Origin: Polaromonas sp.
GTDB taxonomy: Bacteria; Pseudomonadota; Gammaproteobacteria; Burkholderiales; Burkholderiaceae_C
Length of the DNA: 64,000 bases
Reading direction: 5' to 3'
Assembly: GCF_012927455.1 (NCBI RefSeq)
Contig: NZ_JABBPE010000002.1
Coordinates: 496,001-560,000, forward strand
In this document: piece after piece, positions 16,566-25,349 of the stretch
How positions within the stretch are numbered: position 1 is the stretch's first letter
Layout: each line of letters opens with the position of its first letter
Program-made: the position numbers and the translations under genes
The notes under the pieces: generated by a model
The model's input: the letters and a program-made list of their open reading frames with translations, nothing else
Told to the model about the DNA's origin: nothing
Database searches by the model: none

Positions 16566-17848
16566 ATAAATTCGATGTGGTGGTGGTTGGCGCGGGCGCG
16601 GCCGGGCTGTTTTGCGCCGGTTTGGCGGGCCAGCGCGGTCTCAAGGTGCTGCTGCTGGACCACAGCCAGAAAGTGGCCGAGAAAATCCGCATCTCGGGCG
16701 GCGGGCGCTGCAATTTCACCAACCGCGACGTCGGGCCGGCCAACTTTTTAAGCGAAAATCCGCACTTTTGCCGCTCTGCGCTGTCACGCTACACCCCGCA
16801 GGACTTCATGGCCCTGCTGCAGCGCCACGGCATTGCTTTTCATGAAAAGCACAAGGGCCAACTGTTTTGCGACCACTCGGCCGAAGACGTGATCAACCTG
16901 CTACTGGCCGAGTGCGACGCCGGCCAGGTGACGCGCTGGCAGCCCTGCAGCATAAAAAGCATAAAATATGCTTCTAACCCATACAAAACGGGCGTAAGCA
17001 GCTATCAAATAGATAGCGACCGTGGCGCTATCGAAGCGCCGCAGGTGGTGATTGCCACGGGCGGCCTGTCGATTCCCAAGATAGGCGCAACCGACTTTGG
17101 CTATCGGCTGGCCAGCCAGTTCGGCCTGCGCCTTGTGGAGCCGCGCCCTGCACTCGTTCCGCTGACCTTTGACGGCGCCCACTGGGCACCGTTTGCCGAG
17201 CTCGCCGGCCTGGCGCTGCCGGTGCAGATCGAAACTTCTGCGCCAGACGCCACAGCCAAGCAACGCAAAAAAGCCGTGGATTTTTCAGAAGACCTGCTGT
17301 TCACCCACCGCGGCCTGAGCGGGCCGGCCGTGCTGCAGATCTCCAGCTTCTGGCGCGAAGGCCAAAGTGTGCGCATCAACCTGGCGCCCGGCGTTGATTT
17401 GCCCACGCAGCTGCTGCGCGCCAAGGCCGCTTCCCGGAAACTGGTCGGCAACGAACTGGCCAGCCTGGTGCCGGGTCGCCTGGCCGACGCCTGGGTCAGC
17501 CAGGATCCCACCCTGCAGCGCCCCATCAGCGACGCCACCGACAAAGCCCTGCTGGGTCTGGCGCAGCGGCTGACCGGCTGGGAACTCACGCCCAACGGCT
17601 CGGAGGGCTACAAAAAGGCCGAAGTCACGGCTGGCGGCGTCGATACCCGCGACCTGTCGTCCCAAACCATGGAATCGAAACAGCCCGGCCTTTATTTCAT
17701 TGGCGAAGTGGTCGATGTGACCGGCTGGCTGGGCGGCTACAACTTCCAGTGGGCCTGGGCCTCGGGCTTTGCCTGTGCCGAGGCGCTGGTGGCTGCGGCG
17801 GCAGTTGGCAAAGACAGATCAGCAGACATCTCAAGCGTTTCGCTGTAG
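16538..17848 (+). CDS. HI0933/BaiN-family NAD(P)/FAD-dependent oxidoreductase
   Basis: The roughly 430-residue flavoprotein begins with the dinucleotide fold VVVGAGAAGLFCAG. It has the family signatures GGGRCNFTN, ATGGLSIPKIGATDFGY, LSGPAVLQIS and the C-terminal FAD-closing block GEVVDVTGWLGGYNFQWAWASG. These proteins are putative flavin oxidoreductases of unclear substrate. The start is uncertain: TTG at 16538 or TTG at 16559, both inside or at the edge of a palindromic repeat. A second repeat copy is read in frame at residues about 139-160 (IKYASNPYKTGVSSYQ). Confidence 0.88.
   Translation: MYGPRADLTYKFDVVVVGAGAAGLFCAGLAGQRGLKVLLLDHSQKVAEKIRISGGGRCNFTNRDVGPANFLSENPHFCRSALSRYTPQDFMALLQRHGIAFHEKHKGQLFCDHSAEDVINLLLAECDAGQVTRWQPCSIKSIKYASNPYKTGVSSYQIDSDRGAIEAPQVVIATGGLSIPKIGATDFGYRLASQFGLRLVEPRPALVPLTFDGAHWAPFAELAGLALPVQIETSAPDATAKQRKKAVDFSEDLLFTHRGLSGPAVLQISSFWREGQSVRINLAPGVDLPTQLLRAKAASRKLVGNELASLVPGRLADAWVSQDPTLQRPISDATDKALLGLAQRLTGWELTPNGSEGYKKAEVTAGGVDTRDLSSQTMESKQPGLYFIGEVVDVTGWLGGYNFQWAWASGFACAEALVAAAAVGKDRSADISSVSL
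16951..17019 (+). repeat. Palindromic repeat family 1, in-frame copy inside flavoprotein gene
   Basis: The sequence contains ATGCTTCTAACCCATACAA, ACGGGCG and AAGCAGCTAT-CAAAT-AGATAGC. It is read as KYASNPYKTGVSSYQIDS, one codon phase away from the copies in ybiB, cbiB and cobU. Confidence 0.8.
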
Positions 17849-18221
17849 TCTGCGGCCGGAACAGCCGGCGGTCCAAAGCGCTGGACCGGCCGCGTCCTGA
17901 GCGGTCTCGTGATCGTGCCCTGCTGTTTGCAGGGAGGTCGCGCCGAAACAAGAAGTTGCTGTCCAGCGCGCAACTGGCAAGAATGCATGGCTTCTCCGGC
18001 ATCGCCAGCCGCCAGCCCGATGCTTGGCGCTACGTCCCGGAAGTTCACTTGAAGCCTCCGTCCGTGGGCCCAAGCCGCTCTTGGCGGGCACGCTCAGCCC
18101 CCGTAGCGCTAGGGTGGCGCATGTTTAGGCTATATAATCCAAGGCTTTGCTAGCAAACCCGCGCCTGGCCTGATCCTGATCAGATCAATTAAGGCGCACA
18201 TTCCTTTGGATCAACCAATCA
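17849..18221. other. Intergenic region before rpsU
   Basis: These 373 bp hold no convincing gene; open frames here lack family resemblance. The 3' part carries a -10-like TATAAT and leads into rpsU. Confidence 0.6.
18133..18138 (+). promoter_or_regulatory. Likely -10 element for rpsU-yqeY
   Basis: A perfect TATAAT within GCTATATAATCC lies about 84 bp before the rpsU start. No good -35 hexamer is visible 17 bp upstream. Confidence 0.45.
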
Positions 18222-18434
18222 ATGACCACCATTCGCGTAAAAGATAACGAACCCTTTGACGTGGCTCTGCGCCGTTTCAAGCGCACCATTGAGAAACTCG
18301 GTCTGCTGACCGACCTGCGCGCCCGTGAGTTTTATGAAAAACCCACCGCCGAGCGCAAGCGTAAGAAGGCAGCCGCCGTCAAACGCAACTACAAACGCAT
18401 CCGCTCCATGCAGTTGCCTAAAAAGCTGTACTAA
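18222..18434 (+). CDS. rpsU: 30S ribosomal protein S21
   Basis: This 70-residue basic protein is the small-subunit protein S21, needed for efficient initiation on natural mRNAs. The sequence is the standard beta-proteobacterial form: [19 protein letters not shown] at the start, an Arg/Lys-rich middle with [11 protein letters not shown], and a KKLY ending. A rho-independent terminator follows. As in many proteobacteria it is followed by yqeY; dnaG and rpoD do not follow here. Confidence 0.98.
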   Translation: MTTIRVKDNEPFDVALRRFKRTIEKLGLLTDLRAREFYEKPTAERKRKKAAAVKRNYKRIRSMQLPKKLY

Positions 18435-18457
18435 ACCGTACCGCTTTTTGGTCACTC

Positions 18458-18491
18458 AAAAGCCCGCAAGAGGACGCTCTGCGGGCTTTTT
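18458..18491 (+). terminator. Rho-independent terminator after rpsU
   Basis: An AAAAGCCCGCA / TGCGGGCTTTT stem with an 11-nt loop is followed by T residues. It probably gives partial termination before yqeY. Confidence 0.88.
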
Positions 18492-18550
18492 CAATTTGAC
18501 GCGACGTATTGCACACTGCCTTTTTTTAGCACCCCTTTCAGGAGCCAGAA

Positions 18551-19012
18551 ATGTCACTTAAAGATCAGATCACCGAAGACATGAAGAACGCCATGCGTGC
18601 CAAGGACAGTGAGCGGCTAGGCACCATCCGCCTGCTGCTGGCTGCCATCAAGCAAAAAGAGGTCGATGACCGCGTGCTGCTTGACGATGTGGCCGTGGTC
18701 GCCATCGTCGACAAGCTGATGAAGCAGCGCAAGGACTCGATTGAGGCCTTTCAAAAAGCTGCGCGTACCGACCTGGCCGACAAGGAAGCCGCCGAACTCG
18801 TGGTGCTGCAGGCTTACCTGCCGGCGCGGCTGAGCGCCGACGAAGTCAGCGTCGCTGTGAAAGCCATCGTCGCCGATCTGACTGCGGAACTGGGTCGTCC
18901 GGCCGGCCCCGGCGACATGGGCAAGGTCATGGGCGCGGTGAAAGCCCAATTGGCCGGCAAGGCCGACATGGGCCAGGTTTCGGCCGCAGTGAAAGCCGCA
19001 CTGGCCGGTTGA
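18551..19012 (+). CDS. yqeY: GatB/YqeY domain protein
   Basis: The 153-residue protein matches the YqeY family throughout (LKDQITEDMKNAMRAKDSERL, TIRLLLAAIKQKEVD, a tail with DMGKVMGAVKAQLAGKADMGQVS). The family shares the tRNA-binding tail domain of GatB, and its exact role is not settled. Position directly after rpsU is conserved in proteobacteria. AGGAG at about 18540 precedes the ATG. Confidence 0.93.
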   Translation: MSLKDQITEDMKNAMRAKDSERLGTIRLLLAAIKQKEVDDRVLLDDVAVVAIVDKLMKQRKDSIEAFQKAARTDLADKEAAELVVLQAYLPARLSADEVSVAVKAIVADLTAELGRPAGPGDMGKVMGAVKAQLAGKADMGQVSAAVKAALAG

Positions 19013-19093
19013 TGTCTGGCCTGCCTGCTTGGGCCGCTGACGTTGTATTCACCATGGTCTTCACGGCCGGACCACATCCTCTGGAGTCAAGAC

Positions 19094-19567
19094 TTGCGAA
19101 ACCTGTTCTTTCTAGCCGCCCTTCTTAGCGCCACGTTTGGCTCGGCCGCCGCCCAAGCGGCCGGCCTCCTGCCCTCTGCCACCCATGCAGCCAGCCCCAA
19201 CAACGCACAGGGAGTACCCACGCCGCATCCCATTGTGGGCAACTGGACCTGGAAGCTGCAAGGCAAGGCATGTAGTGAAAGCAATGAATACCGTGCCAAC
19301 GGCAGCCGGGCGGGCAACAGCGGAGACGAGGTCATCCAGGGCAGCTACGAAATTGCACCCCTTCCCAGCCTGCTGGGCTTTTACCGCCTTGTCGAGACCG
19401 TGACAACCACAAACGCCAAGCGCGACTGCTCTGGCGACCTGCATGAAGCGTCGGACCCGCCCGTCACCCGCTTCATCCAGTTCAACCCAAAAAGAGACCA
19501 GTTCATCATTTGTAAAGCCGAGTCACTGCAGGCTTGCTTCGGTCCTTTGAAAAAAATGCCGGCTTAA
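19094..19567 (+). CDS. Secreted protein of unknown function
   Basis: A 157-residue protein with a signal peptide (RNLFFLAALLSATFGSAAAQA), predicted periplasmic. The mature part includes GNWTWKLQGKACSES and four or more cysteines that could form disulphides. I do not recognise a family. The TTG start at 19094 is chosen because CTGGAG lies 8-13 bp upstream and the signal peptide begins there; a TTG at 19043 would add 17 unlikely residues. Confidence 0.65.
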   Translation: MRNLFFLAALLSATFGSAAAQAAGLLPSATHAASPNNAQGVPTPHPIVGNWTWKLQGKACSESNEYRANGSRAGNSGDEVIQGSYEIAPLPSLLGFYRLVETVTTTNAKRDCSGDLHEASDPPVTRFIQFNPKRDQFIICKAESLQACFGPLKKMPA

Positions 19568-19591
19568 CGCTGCACACAGTCCCGCGAGGAA

Positions 19592-20437
19592 TCAGTTGCT
19601 GCTCTGGGTGCGACCAGCCGGGCTTCGGCCGGCTAAATCAAAGGTCAGGTTTCCCCAGTAACTGTCCCAGTCCGCTTCGGCCGTTTCAGTGGCGGCGATC
19701 ATGTGAACCACGCTAAGCATCCAGAGGCCAGCGTAAGGAAAATTAAAGACCAGTTTGCCGCCGGCGTCGCTGTGTGTCCGGATCAGCAGGGTTTGACCGT
19801 CGTGCTTATACCAGGCCTTGACCAGCCGGTTGGGCAGGGGTTTGCCTTCAAACAAAACCTGAAAGCGCATCGCGGCCCCCGGCGCCTGCGTCAAGGTATC
19901 CTGAGCAGGCACTATTTGCAGCCGCTGCGCCGTCTGCGTTGTCGTGCTGGCTTTGTTTTTTGCATTGATCGCCAGCAACGTTTTGATGTTGCGGCGAAAG
20001 CGCTCACGCCCGGGCTTGGCGGCATCGCCCGTCGCCTCGCGGCGCTTGATGATGTCGTCAAGACCCTCGTCGTGCAGATAAGCGGAAAACTTGTCGGCAG
20101 GCAGTGTGACGAGGCTGGGGTGGCTGTCCAGCGCTATCAGATGCGTGCCAGCGCAGCCCAGCTGCAGCTTGAACTGACCAAGCGCCACGCCGGCAGGCAC
20201 CCGGCTCATCAAATCTTGCTGCTCGCCACAGGCATATTGTCGCAAGGCGACGATATAGGCTGACGTAAAGGGCAGCTTGTCGCCCTCAAAATACTGGCCT
20301 ACCTGAATGGTGAGCTCCGCGGCACTTCTTGCCGGCGGATTGGACGGCTGGGCCTGCAACCAGAACTCGTGAGCCTTTGCAGGCACTGCGCAAAAAAAGA
20401 CCAGCACAGGCAGCATCAAACGCAGTGGAATCATCAT
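19592..20437 (-). CDS. DUF4198-type periplasmic protein
   Basis: The 281-residue protein has a signal peptide ending AKA before HEFWLQAQP, the hallmark start of DUF4198 proteins, which are often linked to nickel or cobalt uptake and may bind metal through this His. It continues with a beta-rich domain and a C-terminal KLVFNFPYAGLWMLSVVH block that resembles a carboxypeptidase-like domain. ATG at 20437 is chosen, with ATG at 20434 as an alternative, because AAGG lies just upstream. It is downstream of the DUF4331 pair but separated from it by a terminator. Confidence 0.7.
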   Translation of the reverse strand: MMIPLRLMLPVLVFFCAVPAKAHEFWLQAQPSNPPARSAAELTIQVGQYFEGDKLPFTSAYIVALRQYACGEQQDLMSRVPAGVALGQFKLQLGCAGTHLIALDSHPSLVTLPADKFSAYLHDEGLDDIIKRREATGDAAKPGRERFRRNIKTLLAINAKNKASTTTQTAQRLQIVPAQDTLTQAPGAAMRFQVLFEGKPLPNRLVKAWYKHDGQTLLIRTHSDAGGKLVFNFPYAGLWMLSVVHMIAATETAEADWDSYWGNLTFDLAGRSPAGRTQSSN

Positions 20438-20502
20438 GGCCTTCAACTCAGTCAAGGTTAAGAATAAACGGCGAGCGCAGGGTTACCCAGTCCATAAGAA
20501 AC

Positions 20503-20528
20503 AAAAAAAGGCCCGCGTTCAGCGGGCC
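20503..20528 (-). terminator. Rho-independent terminator (minus strand)
   Basis: The stem GGCCCGC / GCGGGCC with a 5-nt loop is preceded on the plus strand by seven A residues, which become a U-run on the minus strand. It ends the DUF4331-lipoprotein transcript. Confidence 0.85.
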
Positions 20529-20606
20529 TCTTCTTGGTCCCCTCTTGCGTTGGGGAAAATAACACAAACAGCTGGCTACGCCAAACCGTTTGCTGCGTCT
20601 GCCTGC

Positions 20607-20852
20607 TTAACTTCCCAGCGACGTCGTATCGGCGTCGTCAGGCGAAGTCGCTGTCACGGAGTCTGTTTCCCTGGAATCGGCATCGTCGGGACTGGTTGCA
20701 ACCATTGCGGTCACCAAGACCATAAAACTATCCGCAAGCGGACCCGACGGGCCGCCGCTTGAGTTTCCGCCGTCGCCACTATCACTGCAGGCGGCTAGCG
20801 TCAGGATCACGGCCGAAAGAACGGCACCTGAAAGAAAAATGCGCTTCATCAT
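20607..20852 (-). CDS. Small lipoprotein with SPDDAD repeats
   Basis: This 81-residue protein has a lipoprotein signal peptide with lipobox LAAC (Cys22), then an acidic Ser/Gly-rich stretch. It contains the near-identical segments ATSPDDADSRETDS and ATSPDDADTTS. The start ATGATG at 20852 follows GGGAG. It begins 8 bp after the DUF4331 gene, so the two are co-transcribed and the products may interact. No known family is recognised. Confidence 0.7.
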   Translation of the reverse strand: MMKRIFLSGAVLSAVILTLAACSDSGDGGNSSGGPSGPLADSFMVLVTAMVATSPDDADSRETDSVTATSPDDADTTSLGS

Positions 20853-20860
20853 TTGTCTCC

Positions 20861-22357
20861 CTAGTTGTTGCCGGGAAGCGGCGTGTTGAGATAAGGGAAG
20901 GTGACCTTGAAATCGGCGGCGGTCTTGCGAACGCCGTCTGTCAGGGCAGCCCCGCCAGCTTTCGCATCAGCTGGTTTGCAACCTACCTTCAATTTATCGG
21001 TATCGCCGGTCAAGACGCAAAGCGCGCCCATAGCGACCCGCAAGGACAAGTCCACCACATCATCGCCAGGACGGCGCCCGTTTGGAAAGCCGGCATTGTC
21101 GCCCGCCGCCACGCCAAGCGGATTCTGCGCTCCCGCTGCGGCAGCTGGCGTCGTGGTGTTCAGGCGCAGCATTTCCGAGGGAACCACATTTTTCGGCTGG
21201 TTCAGGCCTTCAAGCCCTTTCAAAAATACCGTGACCAGATCGGTACGGGGGAAGTTGGTGGGTGCCGGTGCGCCAGGGAAAAGCGTCTGCACCAAGGCAG
21301 GCAGGGTCGGGTTGGTGACGTAGTCTAAAAATTGCGCGTCCCCAATCGGCTTGGACGCATTGAACCGATCCTTGTCCTCGGTACCAATGACCACCTCGTT
21401 GACCAGCGGCATGCCTACCCGCGAGACCTGGGCCCACGGCCCGCCTTCCTTGCTGGCGCTGTTGGTGCCGCGCGGCGAAGGATTGATCAGCCGGCCCTGC
21501 CGCACGCTGGCGGTGGCGTAGGCACCAATGACGGGCTCGCTTGCTGTGGTCAGGCAAGCAATCGGCAGCTCAAGCGCAATCGAGCTGACATTTTTTCCTT
21601 CCAGATTATTGGGGTTGCCGCCAACCTCAGCGCCCAGCGGGTCGAGGTTAAATAAGTCAAAGATCTTGCCCACCGCAATATAAAACGACTCTTTCCGCTG
21701 ACCGACAAAGACGCGACCGTTGCCGCAGCCAGGAATGGCGACCGTGTAAATGTGTTTGTTGGCATAGGCCTCATAGCCAGTGGCGCCGCCAAAGGTTTTG
21801 TCGCCAATGTTGTCGACCGGTTTGTCAAAATCAGTTGACCCTCCAGCAGAATTCGTCAGGCGCGTTTTGCTGCCGCGCCGGCGGTCGCCCGTGACCATGT
21901 CGATGGTGAAGGTTTCACGCACATTCAGCTTGGCATCATTAACGGCACTGATCGTGCCCGAATTGATGAGCGGAATCGACAAATTCTTGCCACCCACCGG
22001 CAAGGTCAGTTTGTTGTTTGTATTCTTGAAACGGAACTGGAAGCTCAGGTGCTCCTTGGCATCCCCGACGTTGTCGACGTGAACTTCATACAACCCGTTC
22101 TGATCGAATTGGTAAAAGTTCGGACCGCCTTGCGGGTCTTGAAACGGGATGAAGTTGGCGATCAAGGTCACGAAGTCCTGGCGCCCAGCCTCGTAGCTGC
22201 GAAACATGTAGAGGTCGGTGCCATCTACTTTGGGTTGATTAGCGATAAAGGGGCCTTCGCGATGGCTGGAGGCCAACGCAGGCAAGGCAAAGACACTCGC
22301 AAGTGCGCCTGCTAAAACCGAGGTAGAAATAATACTTCGCTTCAAGGAAAACTGCAT
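20861..22357 (-). CDS. DUF4331 domain secreted protein
   Basis: A 498-residue exported protein; the signal peptide ends at ALASS before HREGPFIANQP, the typical DUF4331 mature start. Family features include DGTDLYMFRSYEAG and a long beta-rich body. ATG at 22357 is preceded by a strong AGGAG; the longer open frame upstream is not supported. DUF4331 proteins are of unknown function and often sit with small secreted partners, here a lipoprotein 8 bp downstream. Confidence 0.82.
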   Translation of the reverse strand: MQFSLKRSIISTSVLAGALASVFALPALASSHREGPFIANQPKVDGTDLYMFRSYEAGRQDFVTLIANFIPFQDPQGGPNFYQFDQNGLYEVHVDNVGDAKEHLSFQFRFKNTNNKLTLPVGGKNLSIPLINSGTISAVNDAKLNVRETFTIDMVTGDRRRGSKTRLTNSAGGSTDFDKPVDNIGDKTFGGATGYEAYANKHIYTVAIPGCGNGRVFVGQRKESFYIAVGKIFDLFNLDPLGAEVGGNPNNLEGKNVSSIALELPIACLTTASEPVIGAYATASVRQGRLINPSPRGTNSASKEGGPWAQVSRVGMPLVNEVVIGTEDKDRFNASKPIGDAQFLDYVTNPTLPALVQTLFPGAPAPTNFPRTDLVTVFLKGLEGLNQPKNVVPSEMLRLNTTTPAAAAGAQNPLGVAAGDNAGFPNGRRPGDDVVDLSLRVAMGALCVLTGDTDKLKVGCKPADAKAGGAALTDGVRKTAADFKVTFPYLNTPLPGNN

Positions 22358-22561
22358 GACTGACTCCTGGTTAGGTTGAAAAAAGGCCAGTCTCAGAGTA
22401 AGAAATTCGATAACCCGGCTTTGTAGGCGAAAGCGGAGCGATAAAGTCAGCCGGCGCGCTGCAAATCGAAAGCGCAGCGCCCAGCCAACCGCCAAGCTGG
22501 GCAGATCGCGCAAGGCAAAGCTCGCACCAAGCGCGGGCTTCGGTTAGTTACCGAAAAACGC

Positions 22562-24277
22562 TCAGCGTGCTGCTATCAGCGACTGGAGAACATCCGGCTG
22601 AAAATGCTGCGCGATATAGTCCGCCAGCCCCTCAAACACCGAATCGAGCGTGGGCGTGGTGGCGCCAAACAGCGCTTGCAGCACACGCGGATCTTCAAAC
22701 AGGCCGTGCAGATACAGGCCCAGCACATTGCCTGCAGCGTTTTGCCAGGCCAGGCCCTCGGGCATGACGGCGTAAGCGATGTTGCCCGCCGCTGCCATGG
22801 CCGAATGGTGCGTGGTCTGGCCGTGGTGAATTTCGTAGCCCTGCACTTCAATGCCCGACAGGCTGGACCAGAGCCCACGCACCGGTGCGAACGCCGCCTG
22901 CCTGTGCTGCACGGTTTTGGCTTCAGCAAACAGCGTGACCAGCGGCAGCAGACCGAGGCCCGGGCCATTGCCGTCGATGCCGTGCGGGTCGATCAGCGCT
23001 TCGCCCAGCATTTGCAGGCCGCCGCAAATGCCCAGCACCGCACCGCCGCGGCCGGCATGGGCGGCAATTGCCTGGTCAAGCCCCTGCGCGCGCAGCCAGT
23101 CCAGGTCAGCGCTGGTGTTCTTGGAACCTGGCAAGATGATCCAGTCGGCCTCTGCCAGGCCGGTCAGCTCCGACGGGCTGCGCACCCATTTCAGACGCAC
23201 GCCCGGCACGTTCTTTAGCGGCTGAAATTCATCCAGGTTGCTGATGCGAGGATAGGCCACGATGGCTACGACCAGAGGCGTCGAACGCCGCGAAGGGCCG
23301 CCCCGAGCAAGTTCAGCCCCTTCTCCTCGTGCAAGGGGCAGCGTACCGCCGAAGGCACGCGAAGCGACAAACGTGGGGGCCATATCAAACACACCATCTT
23401 CTTCAGGCAAGCCATGCTGCCACCACATCGGCAGCGTGGCGACGGTGGGCACGCCAGTCAGGTCTTGCAGCATTTGCGGCCCCGGGGCCAGCAAGCTGGC
23501 ATCGCCACGGAACTTGTTGAGCACAAAGCCTTTGATCAACCCACGCTCGGCTTCATCAAGCATGGCCCAGGTCCCGTACAGGTGGGCAAACGCTCCGCCG
23601 CGGTCGATGTCGGTCACCAGCAGGCAGGCCGCATTGGCGTGCAGTGCCACGCGCATGTTGACGATGTCGCACGATTTGAGGTTGATCTCGGCGGGCGAGC
23701 CGGCGCCTTCAATTACCACCACATCGTTCTCCGCACGCAGTTCGTCCAGCGCCTGCGCCACCACCGGCCAGACCGACGCGCTGCGGCCTCGCCACGCCAT
23801 GCGCGAGAGTTCGGCGTTGACCTGCCCCATCAGCACGACCTGGCTGTGCGTGTCTTTTTCGGGCTTGAGCAGCAACGGGTTCATGCGCACATCGGGCACC
23901 GCGCGCGCCGCCAGCGCCTGAAAATACTGGGCGCTGCCGATTTCGCCACCTGACATGGCCTCCACGCTGGTCGCTTCGCGTACTTCGCTGCCCCCCGAGG
24001 GGGTTAATTTTCCCAGGGGCGGCCCGGCGAACATGGCCTCCACGCTTGTCGCTTCGCGTACTTCGCTGCCCTCCGAGGGGGCTAATTTTCCTAGGGGCGG
24101 CCCGGCGGAAAATTGCGGTCGCCCTGCCACCACTCTGGCGTTGTTGCTCATGTTCTGCGCCTTGAAGGGCGCGACCTTCAGGCCCTGGCGCGCGTAATAG
24201 CGGCACAGCGCGGTGGTCAGCCAGCTTTTGCCGGCGCCGCTGGTGGTACCCAAAACCATCACGCATTTGGCGCTCAT
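22562..24277 (-). CDS. cobQ: Cobyric acid synthase with in-frame repeat insertions
   Basis: CobQ amidates four side chains (b, d, e, g) of adenosylcobyrinic diamide with glutamine and ATP. The 571 residues have the P-loop-like N-terminus VLGTTSGAGKSWLTTALCRYYARQG, the PFKAQNMSNNA signature and a C-terminal glutamine amidotransferase with GICGGLQMLG. The family is usually about 480-490 residues. The excess is explained by two tandem 26-residue repeats at about 56-108 (GPPLGKLxPSxGSEVREATSVEAM) and a third related segment at about 298-331. Last gene of the cobalamin cluster. Confidence 0.93.
   Translation of the reverse strand: MSAKCVMVLGTTSGAGKSWLTTALCRYYARQGLKVAPFKAQNMSNNARVVAGRPQFSAGPPLGKLAPSEGSEVREATSVEAMFAGPPLGKLTPSGGSEVREATSVEAMSGGEIGSAQYFQALAARAVPDVRMNPLLLKPEKDTHSQVVLMGQVNAELSRMAWRGRSASVWPVVAQALDELRAENDVVVIEGAGSPAEINLKSCDIVNMRVALHANAACLLVTDIDRGGAFAHLYGTWAMLDEAERGLIKGFVLNKFRGDASLLAPGPQMLQDLTGVPTVATLPMWWQHGLPEEDGVFDMAPTFVASRAFGGTLPLARGEGAELARGGPSRRSTPLVVAIVAYPRISNLDEFQPLKNVPGVRLKWVRSPSELTGLAEADWIILPGSKNTSADLDWLRAQGLDQAIAAHAGRGGAVLGICGGLQMLGEALIDPHGIDGNGPGLGLLPLVTLFAEAKTVQHRQAAFAPVRGLWSSLSGIEVQGYEIHHGQTTHHSAMAAAGNIAYAVMPEGLAWQNAAGNVLGLYLHGLFEDPRVLQALFGATTPTLDSVFEGLADYIAQHFQPDVLQSLIAAR
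23283..23385 (-). repeat. Repeat family 2, diverged in-frame copy in cobQ
   Basis: This GC-rich palindrome-bearing stretch has GGGCCGCCCC at one end and CGCGAAGCGACAAACGTGGG at the other. It resembles the 78-bp units at 23955-24110 in the same gene. It is translated as part of a linker of low conservation before IVAYPRISNLDEFQPL. Confidence 0.65.
23955..24110 (-). repeat. Repeat family 2, two tandem 78-bp units in cobQ
   Basis: The units start at 23955 and 24033 and are about 94% identical. Each holds TCCACGCT, GCTTCGCGTACTTCGCTGCC, CGAGGGGG and GGGGCGGCCCGGCG. Because 78 is a multiple of three, the reading frame of cobQ is kept. Confidence 0.9.
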
Positions 24278-24323
24278 CTCGTTCTCCGTAATAAGCAGTT
24301 GTCACGCTGGACCCAGCAAGTTG

Positions 24324-25349
24324 TCATGCCGGATGTGATCCGTCACCCATGGAATGCCACGCTGTTTTCAAAGCGTCCTGCGCTGCCGGCCCCTGCACGC
24401 TGACCCGCACATGGCCAGGCAGACCAAACGATGCGGCGTCTCGCAGCTTGATTCCTGCCGCGCGCAATTGGCTCAGGTCATGACCTTGCTCTGGCCTGGC
24501 ACAAAAGAAATTGGCATCGCTGGGCAGGCATTGCCATCCCAGGTTCTGCAGCAAGGTAATCTGCCGGGCTTTCCAGTCCCTCAGCATGGGCAAGCTTTTA
24601 GCCAGCCAGGCCTGCACCGCAGGCAGCACCCAGCCCTGAAGCATGGCGACGCCATGTGCACCAAGCGGCCACGAGGGGCACAGGCGCTCGAGCGCGGCCA
24701 CGGCCGCTTCGGCACCCAACGGCACAATGACGTAGGCGGCGCGCACGCCGGTCAGGCCCAGCGCCTTGTTGGGCGTCCACAGCTGCCAGACCTGCGCCAA
24801 TTGGGCATTGGTCAGGCTGGGCGTGCCGCTCAGGCGCAAGGGCGCGTAGGCGCAGTCCAGCAGTAGCGGCGCATGCAAGGGCCACTTGGGCCACGGTGCG
24901 TGCGCAGCGCCCAGCGGGCTGGACGGCTCACAACACCACACCAGTTGCGCCTGATCGGGCTCTGCGATGGGGCGCAAGCCCCAGGCGAGCGCGGCTTGGG
25001 CGTAGTCGCCATAAGCGTGGGCGGGCAGGCACACCTGGCGCCCGCCCTGCTGCGCCACCCACGCGGTGATGCGAAATATGAATTCGCTGGCGCTGCCCGC
25101 CAGCAGCACACGCCCGACTTCCACGCCATGGAAGGCAGCCAGCCCGGCGCGCAAGACGGCGTAACTCGCATCGGGGTAGTGGCTGGCGTCGGCCTGCTGC
25201 ACGGCAGCCAGGGCCAGCGGGCACGGGCCACAGGCATTGCTGTTGCTGGAGAAATCAAAACGCGGCACGCCGGACGCGTCGGGGCCGCCGTGAATACGCT
25301 GCATTGGCGCTGCGGCTGGCGCGGACCGATTGAAAACCGACAAGGTCAT
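24324..25349 (-). CDS. cobD: Threonine-phosphate decarboxylase (PLP-dependent)
   Basis: This enzyme makes (R)-1-aminopropan-2-ol O-phosphate, the linker to the lower ligand of B12. The 341 residues follow the class I aminotransferase fold with an N-terminal RIHGGPDASG, FDFSSNSNACGPC, a PLP lysine in WTPNKALGLTGVRAAYV and a C-terminal VRVSVQG. It is called CobC in Pseudomonas and CobD in Salmonella nomenclature. The start at 25349 overlaps the stop of cbiB (ATGA) and has GGGAGA upstream; the longer open frame is a shadow of cbiB. Confidence 0.88.
   Translation of the reverse strand: MTLSVFNRSAPAAAPMQRIHGGPDASGVPRFDFSSNSNACGPCPLALAAVQQADASHYPDASYAVLRAGLAAFHGVEVGRVLLAGSASEFIFRITAWVAQQGGRQVCLPAHAYGDYAQAALAWGLRPIAEPDQAQLVWCCEPSSPLGAAHAPWPKWPLHAPLLLDCAYAPLRLSGTPSLTNAQLAQVWQLWTPNKALGLTGVRAAYVIVPLGAEAAVAALERLCPSWPLGAHGVAMLQGWVLPAVQAWLAKSLPMLRDWKARQITLLQNLGWQCLPSDANFFCARPEQGHDLSQLRAAGIKLRDAASFGLPGHVRVSVQGPAAQDALKTAWHSMGDGSHPA

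Noticed and set aside
23955..24110. CRISPR-like or phage repeat in cobQ
   Set aside because: Only two directly adjacent units with no spacers.
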